This document shows, piece after piece, positions 35,406 to 44,704 of a DNA stretch of 64,000 nucleotides. The position numbers and the translations under genes were made by a program. Position 1 is the stretch's first letter; every line of letters starts with the position of its first letter. The notes below the pieces were generated by a model. That model had not been told where the DNA came from, did no database searches, and saw nothing but the letters and a program-made list of their open reading frames with translations. Location: positions 1-64,000 of the forward strand of contig DASYXT010000127.1 in NCBI GenBank assembly GCA_035934555.1, read 5' to 3'. Source of the stretch: DASYXT01 sp035934555. Its GTDB lineage: Bacteria; Verrucomicrobiota; Verrucomicrobiia; Limisphaerales; UBA8199.

Positions 35406-36902
35406 ATGAATAGCTCCTGCCGGCGCGCCGTTCGTCGCATTCTTCTAATCGGCCTGGTTCCCCTGCTCTGGTGCCAGGCTCTGCAAGCCGCAGACCACCT
35501 CGAGGAAATTCGCCACCGGGGTCTGCTGCGCTGGGGCGCTGACGCCGAAGGCGGCGCGCCTTATGTCTATCCAGACCCGAAGCATCCGGAACGGTTGATC
35601 GGTTTCGAGTACGAGCTGGCGGAGGAGTTGGCGGCGAAACTCGGTGTCAAAGCCGTCATGGTGCAAAATCAGTGGGACCAGCTCATCCCGGCACTGGACC
35701 GCGGCAACTTCGATATCATTCTCAACGGCCTGGAGTTGACGGTTGAGAACCAGCAGCGAATTGCCATGACCCGGCCGTACTATGCCTACGCGCAACAGTT
35801 GGTGACCCGCAGCGACACGCAGGGGTTGACTAACCTGACGACGCTCAACGGCCACAGCGTCGGTGTACTGTCAGGTTCGGTGGCCGAACGGCTGTTGAAA
35901 GAGCAGCCGGGGACGGATTGGAAAAGCTATCCTGGGAACGTCGAGAGCTTTCAGGACCTCAAGAACCGGCGGATTGACGCGGTCGCCCTGGACCTGCCCA
36001 TCGCGTTGCATTATGCGCGCCCGGACTCGGCGCTGAAGTTTTCCGGGCCGCCGTTTGCACCCGGTTTTTACGCGATTGGAGTTCTGAAACAGGACACCAA
36101 CCTGCTGAGCGCACTGAACCTCGCCATTCGCCAACTTGCAGCCGACGGCACTCTCGAACGGATTTACCGCAAGTACGGCATTTGGGACGAGCGCCAGCAG
36201 ACCCTCAAAGATTTTCAGGCACCGGCCACGATGGCAACGGGGGCAGGACCGGGCCTGCGCCAACGGCTCGGTTATTTGCCGCTATTGCTGAAGGCGGCGG
36301 TGACGACGACGGAGTTATCGGTGCTGGCAATGGCAGTGGCGGTCGTGGCCGGCCTGGTGGTCGTGCTGGTGCGGCTGTATGGGGCAGGGCCGCTGCGATG
36401 GCTCGCCAGAGGTTACGTGGAAGTGGTGCGCGGCACACCGCTGCTGATCCAACTCTTCCTGATTTACTATGGTTTGCCCGAATTGGGCATCCGCCTCAAC
36501 GCGTTTTGCGCGGCGATTCTCGGCCTGGGCCTGAACTACGCCGCAAGCGAGGCGGAGAACTACCGGGCCGGAATTCAATCGATCCCGCACGGGCAAACGG
36601 AAGCGGCATTGGCGCTGGGCATGACGCGGTGGCAAACGTTGCAGCAGGTCGTGCTGCCGCAGGCGGCCCGGGTGGTCATCCCGCCCGTCACCAATGATTT
36701 CATCGCGATGTTCAAGGACACCTCGATTGTTTCGGTAATCACGATGGTCGAACTGACCAAGGAATACGGCTTTCTGGCGGCTTCCAATTCGGATTACATC
36801 GTGGTGGGGTTGATGACGGCGAGTATTTACTTTGGATTGAGCTACCCGGCTTCACTGTGCGCCAATTGGCTCGAGAACAGGCTGCGCCATGATCATCGTT
36901 GA
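35406..36902 (+). CDS. Amino-acid ABC transporter, fused substrate-binding and permease protein
   Basis: 498 residues. A signal sequence is followed by an SBP_bac_3 domain (about 30-265; LLRWGADAEGGAPYVYP, IGFEYELAEELAAKLG, LNGLELTVENQQRIAMTRPY) and then a GlnP/HisM-type permease of about five helices (about 285-495), including the EAA loop region QTEAALALGMTRWQTLQQVVLPQA. Fusion of binding protein and permease tethers the receptor at the membrane, as in GlnP-type systems. Its 3' end overlaps the ATPase gene by 14 bases. Polar amino acids are likely substrates. Confidence 0.92.
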   Translation: MNSSCRRAVRRILLIGLVPLLWCQALQAADHLEEIRHRGLLRWGADAEGGAPYVYPDPKHPERLIGFEYELAEELAAKLGVKAVMVQNQWDQLIPALDRGNFDIILNGLELTVENQQRIAMTRPYYAYAQQLVTRSDTQGLTNLTTLNGHSVGVLSGSVAERLLKEQPGTDWKSYPGNVESFQDLKNRRIDAVALDLPIALHYARPDSALKFSGPPFAPGFYAIGVLKQDTNLLSALNLAIRQLAADGTLERIYRKYGIWDERQQTLKDFQAPATMATGAGPGLRQRLGYLPLLLKAAVTTTELSVLAMAVAVVAGLVVVLVRLYGAGPLRWLARGYVEVVRGTPLLIQLFLIYYGLPELGIRLNAFCAAILGLGLNYAASEAENYRAGIQSIPHGQTEAALALGMTRWQTLQQVVLPQAARVVIPPVTNDFIAMFKDTSIVSVITMVELTKEYGFLAASNSDYIVVGLMTASIYFGLSYPASLCANWLENRLRHDHR

Positions 36903-37653
36903 AAAACTGAGCAAATCCTTCAACTCGGTCCCGGTGTTGCAAGGCATTGACCACGCCCAGCGGCAAGGCCAAGCCGTGGTGATCATCGGCCCCAGCGGCT
37001 GCGGCAAGAGCACCTTCCTGCGCTGCCTCAACCAGCTTGAATTGGCCGACGCGGGGCGGATCACGATTGACAGCGTCACCATCGAGGGCGGGCACCCCCC
37101 GCGCACGGCCGCGGAACGCGACCGCCAGCGGCAATTGCGTTTGCGGGCGGGCATGGTCTTCCAGAGCTTCAACCTCTTTCCGCACCTCACGGTGTTGGAC
37201 AACATCACGGTAGCGCCACGCGTCGTGCAAGACGTCACTGCCGAGGAAGCGGAGCAACGGGCCCGGCTGTTGCTGCGCAAGGTAGGCCTGGAGCACAAGA
37301 CCGGCGCTTATCCGGCGCAACTCTCGGGTGGGCAGCAGCAGCGCGTGGCTATCGCGCGGGCGCTGGCCATGCAACCCAAAGTGATGCTGTTCGACGAACC
37401 AACCAGCGCGCTGGACCCCGAGCTGCGGGAGGAGGTGCTGCGCGTCATGCGTGGTCTGGCCGAGGAAGGCATGACCATGCTGGTGGTAACGCATGAAATG
37501 CAGTTCGCGCGGGAGATGGCCGACCAGGTGCTGTTCTTCGATGGAGGGTTAATTGCGGAGAGCGGTCCGCCGGAGCAGGTTTTTGGGTCGCCGCTGCAGG
37601 AACGGACACGGGAGTTTGTTCGCCGGTGCAACTCTAATGGGCGCGGCAGCTAA
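36889..37653 (+). CDS. glnQ: Polar amino-acid ABC transporter ATP-binding protein
   Basis: 254-residue ABC ATPase: Walker A GPSGCGKSTFL, Q-loop MVFQSFNLFPHLTVLDN, signature LSGGQQQRVAIARALA, Walker B MLFDEPTSALDPEL and switch His VVTHEMQFA. Strongly GlnQ/HisP-like. Overlaps the fused receptor-permease gene, completing the importer. Confidence 0.93.
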   Translation: MIIVEKLSKSFNSVPVLQGIDHAQRQGQAVVIIGPSGCGKSTFLRCLNQLELADAGRITIDSVTIEGGHPPRTAAERDRQRQLRLRAGMVFQSFNLFPHLTVLDNITVAPRVVQDVTAEEAEQRARLLLRKVGLEHKTGAYPAQLSGGQQQRVAIARALAMQPKVMLFDEPTSALDPELREEVLRVMRGLAEEGMTMLVVTHEMQFAREMADQVLFFDGGLIAESGPPEQVFGSPLQERTREFVRRCNSNGRGS

Positions 37654-37752
37654 TACCGCCGGCGCCTGCAGACTTCTGGGGTAGTTTGATCCCGAGCTGG
37701 TGAGTTTATGCGCCAACGGAGGCGTGAGGAAGGCGTGAGCCAGAGCCGCGCT

Positions 37753-39723
37753 TTACCGCAGCGAGTAGGTCTTTCGCACGCCGTTGATTTGCAGTGTCAC
37801 ACTGGTGCGGCTAATGGCGACCACCTGCGCACCATTGACCCTCTCGCCCAACGAGACGGTTTGGCCGTTGATAATCGCAGAAGCCCGGGCGCTATCGTAA
37901 AAAACACCATTGAGCCGGAACTCCGGTTGCGGATTGTGCTCCGGCGCCTTGGCCGGGTGCGAGAGGTTGGCAGCCGGGACCTGGGGGGCCACGGTGGGAG
38001 TTGGCGCGGGCTGAATCGATGAGGGCGCAGGCTCAGGCAAGGAGGGGGCGGCCTGCGGGACGGTTGCCGATGAAGCATGTGCCTCCGGGATTTGCTGAGC
38101 GATGATTGCTGGCGAAGCATGCGGCGGTGGCGTCGGCTCGACCACTGCCAGGGCCGGTGTGGCTGACGGGGCCGGTGCAGCAGTTTTTGGCGGCGTCGTA
38201 CTCGAAGCGTCAGCGAGCGGTGGCTGGCCGGCAACCGGTGTTCGGGCGGCAATGGTGTCTGGGTTAGTCAGAGCGGGTGTTTCGATCCAAAGTACTAGCA
38301 GAGCGAGAACCGCGGCAGCGACGCCGGCGTACACCCATCGCCTCGACTGAGCGTGTGACACAGGAGCGGCTGGTTCTGCCGTCTGGCTCGATTGCCCCGT
38401 GGTGGTTGTCTGTGTTTCAGCGACGGGACCCGGGAGGTAATTGGCCGATTGCGGCGGGGGCGCGAGGGTAGGCACTGGCGGCGCGATGCCCTGGTCTGAG
38501 CCGAGGGCGCCGGCTTTGGGCCGAGGCGCGGCCAGAATCCAGTTCACAATGGCGGCTCGCCAAACCGGCAGGCGCTTGAGCAACCCTATTTCGTTGAGAA
38601 ACGCGTTGTGAATTTTGGGCGCGACAAAGCCGTCGGCCGTCGGCCAGAGCTCGTGCGCGAAGACGTTCGCAACGTGAACGGCAGCTAAAGGAGTCAGTTG
38701 TGTCTGTTCACCCAGCGGAGGCTCGTGGTGCAGCGCCACCGCGTCCACGATGGGCAACGGCATGTTCCACATGCCTACCAGGCAGCCACCGATCTCGCCG
38801 TGGTTCGCGCCGAAGATCTCCTTTTCAATATCCCAGAGCGGCACCGGCTGTTTGCGGCCGAGAGAGTGGACGCGTCCGTACATGTCGTCAAAGTTCATGA
38901 CCAGGACAACTTTCCCGAGGTCATGCAGGAGGCCAGCCGTCAGGGCGGCGGCAGCCAGCGTCCGGTCCCGCGTTTCGAAAAGCACCAGGTCACGGGCGAG
39001 CAGCGCCACCCGCGTGCTGTGTCGCCAGATTTGGTTGAGGTCCAAATATCCCGGCCGCAAGTTGCTGTGCTCAGCCAGGAATTGGAGCGCCATGACCAAA
39101 CCTTTGACAGTGTCCAAGCCGAGGGAGGTAACCGCGGCGAGCGGGTCGGTGGGGCTGCGTTTGGAGCCGAGGTAGGCCGAATGGCTCAGCGCCATGAGTT
39201 CAGAAGTGAGCGCCGCATCTGTGGCAATGACTTGTGCGATCAGCTCTTTGGTTACGTCCGGCATTTCAAGCGCCTTGAGCACCTCGGCATAGACCGGGGG
39301 AACAAAAGGGGCGGGGCCGGCGGCTGAGGCGGGGCTGCTCGCAGTTTGGTCGGCACTGGAATCTTGCGGAACCAAGGCATCTTCCAGCCTGCTCTTGAGA
39401 GAAACCGGCTCGATGGGTTTAGGCAGAATCAGGTACGGGTCGGTAACTTTTGCCGCCACCAGCGCCAGGTCTGCCTCATAGGCCAGCAACGCGCGAACCA
39501 TCTTGGGCCGCTTCTCCAATGCATGATTCAACAAATCACTCCCGTCGCCTGACCCCAGGTTGAAATCAGCCAACAGCACGTCGAAAGCGTGCTCTTCCAA
39601 TTGTGCAGACGCATCCGCCTCGCAGGAGACCAGCGTGGCTTCCCACTGCTCGCCTAGAGCCTGGGCAATGTCAGCCAACGCTTGCGGCTCCGCGACCGCC
39701 AGCAAAGTGTATTTTTGAGGCAT
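37753..39723 (-). CDS. REC-HDOD-transmembrane-GspB-like fusion protein
   Basis: 656 residues with an unusual architecture. N-terminal receiver-like domain (1-115) with candidate phospho-Asp53 in FDVLLADFNLG and the LPKPIEP lysine. HDOD domain (about 145-330) that keeps an HD pair in LLHDLGKVV and HHEPPLG. A transmembrane helix (WVYAGVAAAVLALLVLW, near residue 460). A Pro/Ala/Thr-rich linker of about 120 residues. A C-terminal domain (about 600-656; AIINGQTVSLGERVNGAQVV then VTLQINGVRKTYSLR) resembling GspB/PulB, which joins the type-II secretion platform to the cell wall. It could link HDOD signalling to secretion or pilus assembly. Start at ATG 39723. Confidence 0.75.
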   Translation of the reverse strand: MPQKYTLLAVAEPQALADIAQALGEQWEATLVSCEADASAQLEEHAFDVLLADFNLGSGDGSDLLNHALEKRPKMVRALLAYEADLALVAAKVTDPYLILPKPIEPVSLKSRLEDALVPQDSSADQTASSPASAAGPAPFVPPVYAEVLKALEMPDVTKELIAQVIATDAALTSELMALSHSAYLGSKRSPTDPLAAVTSLGLDTVKGLVMALQFLAEHSNLRPGYLDLNQIWRHSTRVALLARDLVLFETRDRTLAAAALTAGLLHDLGKVVLVMNFDDMYGRVHSLGRKQPVPLWDIEKEIFGANHGEIGGCLVGMWNMPLPIVDAVALHHEPPLGEQTQLTPLAAVHVANVFAHELWPTADGFVAPKIHNAFLNEIGLLKRLPVWRAAIVNWILAAPRPKAGALGSDQGIAPPVPTLAPPPQSANYLPGPVAETQTTTTGQSSQTAEPAAPVSHAQSRRWVYAGVAAAVLALLVLWIETPALTNPDTIAARTPVAGQPPLADASSTTPPKTAAPAPSATPALAVVEPTPPPHASPAIIAQQIPEAHASSATVPQAAPSLPEPAPSSIQPAPTPTVAPQVPAANLSHPAKAPEHNPQPEFRLNGVFYDSARASAIINGQTVSLGERVNGAQVVAISRTSVTLQINGVRKTYSLR

Positions 39724-39968
39724 AGCTAGGCACAGAAGCAGCATAATCCTGACCAAAGTTGGAACATTTTTTTAAATGCAAGAAGTGCGGGCAGGAGTCG
39801 GCGAGCTGGGGAACTGCATTTATATAAGATGCTGATGTTGTTTTACTTGTGACGAACAATGTTCGAAGTGGAACTGCAAGCACCTGAGAGAGCACGGGTT
39901 CTGCCCTATTGAGGACGGTCTGCCCTGTGTTCCATAGTTGGCGACTGCTTTGTCCAAAGAGGATTTCA

Positions 39969-41315
39969 ATGAGAGTATTAACAAACCCTGGTATCGCTGC
40001 TGAGACGGCCGAGCAAACACCACCGGACCATCTGGCGGGGGAGCAAGGTTCCCGCCGACTGGGGCGAGCGGAGTTACTCGAAAGATTTCGGCGCGTGCGC
40101 CGCTTTTCCGAGCAGTTGTGCGAGACGCTCGAGCCGGAGGATTACGTCATCCAAACGATGCCGGAAATGAGCCCGACCAAGTGGCACCTGGCGCATACGA
40201 GTTGGTTTTTTGAGACGTTCGTTGCCCGCCCCCACCTTGCCGCTTACCGGCCATTGAATCCCCAATATGCGTTTCTGTTTAATTCCTATTACAACGCCGC
40301 CGGCAAAATGCACCCGCGCCCCCAGCGCGGCCTAATCTCGCGCCCTACCGTCCGCGAGACCTACACCTATCGTCACCACGTGGACGCAGCCATGGAGGGC
40401 CTGCTGCAACGCGCCGACGAGCGCCAGTTGGAGGTGCTCGCGCCCTTGCTGGCGCTCGGCCTCAACCACGAACAACAGCACCAGGAGCTCATGCTGACGG
40501 ATATCAAGCACGCGTTTTGGATGAACCCGCTGCGCCCGGTGTTCCGCCCGGAAGCGCCTATTCTCGAGCCGCCCAAGGCCACACCAGGCTGGCACCAATT
40601 TGAGACCCGGCTTTACTCGATTGGACACGAGGGTGGAGGCTTTTGCTTTGATAACGAGTCACCAAGGCACCAGGTTTTCCTGGAGGGGTTTGCTCTGGCT
40701 GAGCGGTTGGTCACGAATGAGGATTTTCTGGCTTTCATGGAGGATGGCGGCTACCAGCGACCCGAACTATGGCTGTCGTTGGGCTGGACGGCAGTCACCG
40801 AGCGGGGCTGGCATGCGCCGTTTTACTGGGAAAAACGCGGTAACCAATGGTGGATGATGACGCTGGCCGGCATGCGTCCCGTCCGTTGGGCCGAGCCGGT
40901 GTGTCATGTCAGCTACTTTGAGGCCGATGCTTTCGCCCGCTGGGCCGGGGCGCGGCTGCCAACAGAAGCCGAATGGGAGGTCGCTGCCAGAGAAGTAAAA
41001 CTCGACGGCCATTTTGCCGAAGCGGGGTTTTTCCATCCGGTGCCGGCGAGGTCAGCCGTTTCCGGTTCACTGGAACAGATGTTCGGGGAGGTGTGGCAAT
41101 GGACCCAAAGCTCCTATGCACCGTATCCGGGTTACCAGGCGCCGGCCGGCGCGCTGGGTGAATACAATGGCAAATTCATGTGCAACCAGTATGTGTTGCG
41201 CGGCGCCTCGTGCGCCACGCCTCAATCCCACGCTCGCCGCACCTACCGTAACTTCTTCCCACCAGATGCGCGCTGGCAGTTCCTTGGGTTGCGCCTGGCC
41301 AAGGATGCGTCATGA
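39969..41315 (+). CDS. egtB: Ergothioneine biosynthesis sulfoxide synthase EgtB-like
   Basis: 448 residues. The N-terminal DinB-like domain carries the iron-binding set His73/His76 (WHLAHTSWFFETF) and the HxxxHxE pattern His167-x3-His171 (NHEQQHQELML). The C-terminal formylglycine-generating/C-type-lectin-like domain includes LPTEAEWEVAAREV and MFGEVWQWTQSSY. EgtB joins hercynine to a thiol donor (gamma-glutamylcysteine or cysteine) with O2. A ribosome site AGAGG lies upstream of ATG 39969. First gene of an operon with egtD and an ABC transporter. No egtA, egtC or egtE is nearby, so a cysteine-using type is possible. Confidence 0.9.
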   Translation: MRVLTNPGIAAETAEQTPPDHLAGEQGSRRLGRAELLERFRRVRRFSEQLCETLEPEDYVIQTMPEMSPTKWHLAHTSWFFETFVARPHLAAYRPLNPQYAFLFNSYYNAAGKMHPRPQRGLISRPTVRETYTYRHHVDAAMEGLLQRADERQLEVLAPLLALGLNHEQQHQELMLTDIKHAFWMNPLRPVFRPEAPILEPPKATPGWHQFETRLYSIGHEGGGFCFDNESPRHQVFLEGFALAERLVTNEDFLAFMEDGGYQRPELWLSLGWTAVTERGWHAPFYWEKRGNQWWMMTLAGMRPVRWAEPVCHVSYFEADAFARWAGARLPTEAEWEVAAREVKLDGHFAEAGFFHPVPARSAVSGSLEQMFGEVWQWTQSSYAPYPGYQAPAGALGEYNGKFMCNQYVLRGASCATPQSHARRTYRNFFPPDARWQFLGLRLAKDAS

Positions 41316-42310
41316 ACAGCGCCGGGGTCGTAGAGCCGAACTGGGCCGCAAGCGCGCCGGTTATCGAAGCATTCCGGCGTGATGTACTGGCAGGACTCTC
41401 CCGGCCGATCAAGGCGCTGCCGTGCAAGTACCTTTACGATGACGAAGGCGCCCGGCTATTTGAACTCATCTGCGAGTTGGACGAATACTATCCGACCCGG
41501 ACGGAGTTGAGGATCCTCCGTGAAAACATGCACGAGATCGCGGCCTGTTTGGGACGGGCGGTGAACCTGGTCGATCTGGGCAGCGGCAGCGGCGCCAAAG
41601 CGCGATTGTTGCTGAAACACCTCAGCCAGCCGACGGCCTATTGGCCCGTCGATGTCGCCAGTGCGCAGTTGGTCGGGTGCGCCGCGCAAGCTGCTCGAGA
41701 TTTCCCTGGCCTGACCGTCGTACCGGTCTGCGCTGATTTCACCCAGCATTTTGAACTGCCGCGGCGCCTCCCGGGCTCCGGCCAAACCGTTCTCTTTTTT
41801 CCAGGTTCTACCATTGGGAATTTTGAGCCACCGCACGCGGAGTTGTTCCTGCGCCGGCTGGCCCGAGTAGCAGGTGTTAACGGAGGGGTGCTAATCGGGG
41901 TGGACCTGAAGAAATCGCCCGCGGTGTTTAACCCGGCATACAACGATGCGCAAGGTGTCACCGCGCGATTCAATCTGAACCTCCTGAACCGCATTAATCG
42001 TGAACTCCAGGCCAACTTTGATCTGACCCAGTTCAGGCATCAGGCGTTTTACAACGAGAGGCCGGGCCGTATCGAGATGCACCTGGTAAGCCGCCGCCCC
42101 CAGGCTGTTGCCGTGGAGGATTGCCAGTTCGAGTTCGCCCGGGGTGAACCCATTGTAACGGAGCATTCCTACAAGTACGAGCTGAACGAGTTTCGCCAAC
42201 TTGCTGCCCGGGCCGGTTTGGAACTCGTCCGCTGGTGGACCGATGAACGGCGCTGGTTCAGCGTTCAGTTTCTTAAGCCCCACCAAACCGGGATTGCCAG
42301 GGATTCATGA
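41312..42310 (+). CDS. egtD: L-histidine N-alpha-methyltransferase
   Basis: 332 residues of the EgtD family, which trimethylates histidine to hercynine using SAM. Recognised by LSRPIKALPCKYLYDDEGARLFE-type start (quoted in part), LVDLGSGSGAKARLLL, LFFPGSTIGNFEP and ITEHSYKY-like segments (IVTEHSYKYELNEF). Length is typical. Its ATG overlaps the egtB stop by four bases, and its own stop overlaps the next gene by four bases, so four genes are translationally coupled. Confidence 0.94.
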   Translation: MNSAGVVEPNWAASAPVIEAFRRDVLAGLSRPIKALPCKYLYDDEGARLFELICELDEYYPTRTELRILRENMHEIAACLGRAVNLVDLGSGSGAKARLLLKHLSQPTAYWPVDVASAQLVGCAAQAARDFPGLTVVPVCADFTQHFELPRRLPGSGQTVLFFPGSTIGNFEPPHAELFLRRLARVAGVNGGVLIGVDLKKSPAVFNPAYNDAQGVTARFNLNLLNRINRELQANFDLTQFRHQAFYNERPGRIEMHLVSRRPQAVAVEDCQFEFARGEPIVTEHSYKYELNEFRQLAARAGLELVRWWTDERRWFSVQFLKPHQTGIARDS

Positions 42311-43110
42311 ACAGCACAGCCGTCGCGCCGGGTGCGGTGAGGCAGTCTGGAATGGAGCAAGAACAGCCCGCGCCGATGATCGAACTGGTGGGCGCCAGCA
42401 AATCCTTTGGTTCAACGCCGGCCCTGGCGCCGACAAACCTCAGGTTCGAGGCCGGCAAGACGACCGTGCTCATTGGGCCAAGCGGTTGTGGGAAATCCAC
42501 CCTGCTGCGGTTGATTATCGGCCTCATCGCACCTACGAGCGGTGAAGTGCGATTCGAAAACCAAGCGCTCACGCCGAAGAATATGCTGCACGTCCGGCGC
42601 CGGATGGGATACGTGATCCAGGAAGGTGGACTTTTCCCGCACCTGACCGCTCGGGATAATGTTTTGCTGCTGGGACGGCATCTGCGCCGGCCCGTGCAGG
42701 AGATGCGGGCGCGGTTCGATGAATTATGTGAGTTAACCGGTTTACCAGCGGCCGCGCTCGACCGCTATCCGGTTGAACTTTCGGGCGGCCAGCGGCAGCG
42801 CGTGAGCCTAATCCGCGCACTGATGCTGCGGCCCGATGTGCTGCTGCTGGATGAACCCCTGGCCGCCCTGGATCCCATGGTCCGCAGCACTCTCCAGACC
42901 GAACTGAAGACGATTTTCCACCACCTCCGACAGACGGTCATCCTCGTCACCCATGAGCTGGCCGAGGCCGCCTGGCTGGGCCACCGCATCGTGCTGCTTC
43001 GGCAAGGGCGTGTCGTGCAAGTCGGGACACTGACGGCCTTGCGCGACCACCCGGCCGAGGCCTTTGTATCCGAGTTCATCAACGCCCAAAGAACGCTGTT
43101 GGCGTCATGA
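42307..43110 (+). CDS. Betaine/choline/ergothioneine-type ABC transporter ATP-binding protein
   Basis: 267 residues, OpuCA/ProV/EgtV-like: Walker A GPSGCGKSTLL, MGYVIQEGGLFPHLT, signature LSGGQRQRVSLIRALM, Walker B VLLLDEPLAALD, and VTHELAEAAWLG. It lacks the CBS domain tail of OpuCA. It overlaps egtD by four bases and the fused receptor-permease by four bases. The context suggests the substrate is ergothioneine or hercynine rather than glycine betaine, but this is inference. Confidence 0.88.
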   Translation: MNSTAVAPGAVRQSGMEQEQPAPMIELVGASKSFGSTPALAPTNLRFEAGKTTVLIGPSGCGKSTLLRLIIGLIAPTSGEVRFENQALTPKNMLHVRRRMGYVIQEGGLFPHLTARDNVLLLGRHLRRPVQEMRARFDELCELTGLPAAALDRYPVELSGGQRQRVSLIRALMLRPDVLLLDEPLAALDPMVRSTLQTELKTIFHHLRQTVILVTHELAEAAWLGHRIVLLRQGRVVQVGTLTALRDHPAEAFVSEFINAQRTLLAS

Positions 43111-44603
43111 GAAGGCTATTCGCCCTAACGCTCATTCTCTTTAGTGTCGGTGGCCCAATGAGGTCCGCAGCAGCTGTCATCATTGGCTCGAAGGAGTTCA
43201 CTGAATCTTACGTTCTGGCCGAGATCGCCAAGGGGAGCGCGGAACGCGCGGGCTTGCCGGTTGACCTGCGCGCGGGAATGGGCGGCACACTCATTCTTTG
43301 GGAAGCGCTGCGCCAAGGTGCAATCACCTGTTACCCGGAATACACCGGAACAATTCGGGAGGTGATTCTGCAAAACCATTCCGTCTCTCTCACCAAAGGG
43401 AGGGCCGATTTGGCGGACCTGCGCCGCGGCCTTGCAAATTTTGGCATCGGCATGACGAGCGAGTTGGGCTTCAACAATACCTATGCCTTGGTGATGCGGC
43501 GAGCCCAGGCCAAAGCCCTGGGCATCCACAACATTAGTGACCTGAACAAATATCCGGGCCTGCGCGTGGGGCTGACCCATGAATTCGTCGGGCGAGCGGA
43601 TGGATGGGGGCCCCTCTGCGCGCGGTACGGGCTGCGCATGCAAAATGTTCGGGCGCTGGATCACACGCTCGCCTACCTGGCGATCGCCAAGGGAGAAATC
43701 GATGTGATGGACGCCTACTCGACAGATGCGAAAATCGACGAGGAGAATCTGGTCGTCTTGCGCGACCAACTAGGCTTCTTCCCGCAATATGACGCGGTGT
43801 TTGTGTATCGCCTCGACGCCGAGCGACGGCTGGTGGCGGCGCTGCAGCGATTGTCAGGCACCCTGGATGAAAGCCGAATGCGCCGCCTGAATGCCATCGC
43901 CGAGCAGACGCATGACTACGCGAAAGCCGCCGCGGTTTATTTCCATGACGCAGGCGCAGACCACCCGGGCTCACTCACGGCGAATCTAGCGCGCTGGACC
44001 GGACGCCACCTGCTGCTGGTGGCGGTCTCGCTTGGGGCAGCGATTCTGCTCGGTGTGCCGCTGGGGATTTGGTCGAGCCGGGGCGGTTGGCTGGGCGAAA
44101 TAGTGCTTGGAGCCACCGGCCTGATCCAGACTGTCCCATCCCTCGCGTTGCTGGCACTGTTGGTTTCGGTTCCCTTCCTGGGCATCACTCCACTGACCGC
44201 AATTGTGGCGCTGTTTCTTTATGGCCTGCTCCCGATTGTGCGCAGCACCGCGACCGGGCTGCAGGACATTCCCCGGCCGGTGCGCGAGTCAGCCGAGGCG
44301 CTCGGCCTGGAAGCGCGTGTGCGACTGGTCAAAATCTTCCTGCCGCTGGCCTCACGCTCGATTCTGGGTGGGATTAAGACCAGCGCCATCATCAATGTAG
44401 GGGCGGCTACCCTGGCAGCCCTGATCGGCGCCGGCGGCTTGGGCGAACCCATTCTCAGCGGGCTGAATCTAAACGACCGCGCGCTCATTCTGGAAGGAGC
44501 GATTCCGGCAGCCGTTCTGGCGTTGCTTGTGCAAGCGGCCTTTGTGTTCCTGGATCGCCGGTTAATTCCCAAAGGGCTGCGGTTGAATGCCGCTCGTCCC
44601 TGA
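43107..44603 (+). CDS. Betaine/choline/ergothioneine-type ABC transporter, fused binding protein-permease
   Basis: 498 residues. Signal sequence, then an OpuAC-type binding domain (about 25-290; IIGSKEFTESYVLAEIAKG, GGTLILWEALRQGAI, GLTHEFVGRADGWG), then five helices of an OpuCB-type permease (about 295-498) with RESAEALGLEARVRLVKIFL as EAA loop and GAATLAALIGAGGLGEPI. In known EgtU-type fusions the permease comes first; here the receptor comes first. Last gene of the egtB-egtD-ATPase-receptor/permease operon, all four overlapping. Confidence 0.9.
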   Translation: MRRLFALTLILFSVGGPMRSAAAVIIGSKEFTESYVLAEIAKGSAERAGLPVDLRAGMGGTLILWEALRQGAITCYPEYTGTIREVILQNHSVSLTKGRADLADLRRGLANFGIGMTSELGFNNTYALVMRRAQAKALGIHNISDLNKYPGLRVGLTHEFVGRADGWGPLCARYGLRMQNVRALDHTLAYLAIAKGEIDVMDAYSTDAKIDEENLVVLRDQLGFFPQYDAVFVYRLDAERRLVAALQRLSGTLDESRMRRLNAIAEQTHDYAKAAAVYFHDAGADHPGSLTANLARWTGRHLLLVAVSLGAAILLGVPLGIWSSRGGWLGEIVLGATGLIQTVPSLALLALLVSVPFLGITPLTAIVALFLYGLLPIVRSTATGLQDIPRPVRESAEALGLEARVRLVKIFLPLASRSILGGIKTSAIINVGAATLAALIGAGGLGEPILSGLNLNDRALILEGAIPAAVLALLVQAAFVFLDRRLIPKGLRLNAARP

Positions 44604-44704
44604 GCAAAAGTCCCGTTGCTCGCCTTGGAGTACCGCGGCTTTTCTCCAAGAAAAACAACCGCTGACATTCGCCGTGAATCGGTGTAGATACTCAACCAAG
44701 GAAC

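Noticed and set aside
44629..44655. Terminator after the egt operon
   Set aside because: CTTGGAG/CTCCAAG forms a hairpin but is followed by A-rich, not T-rich, sequence on the plus strand.
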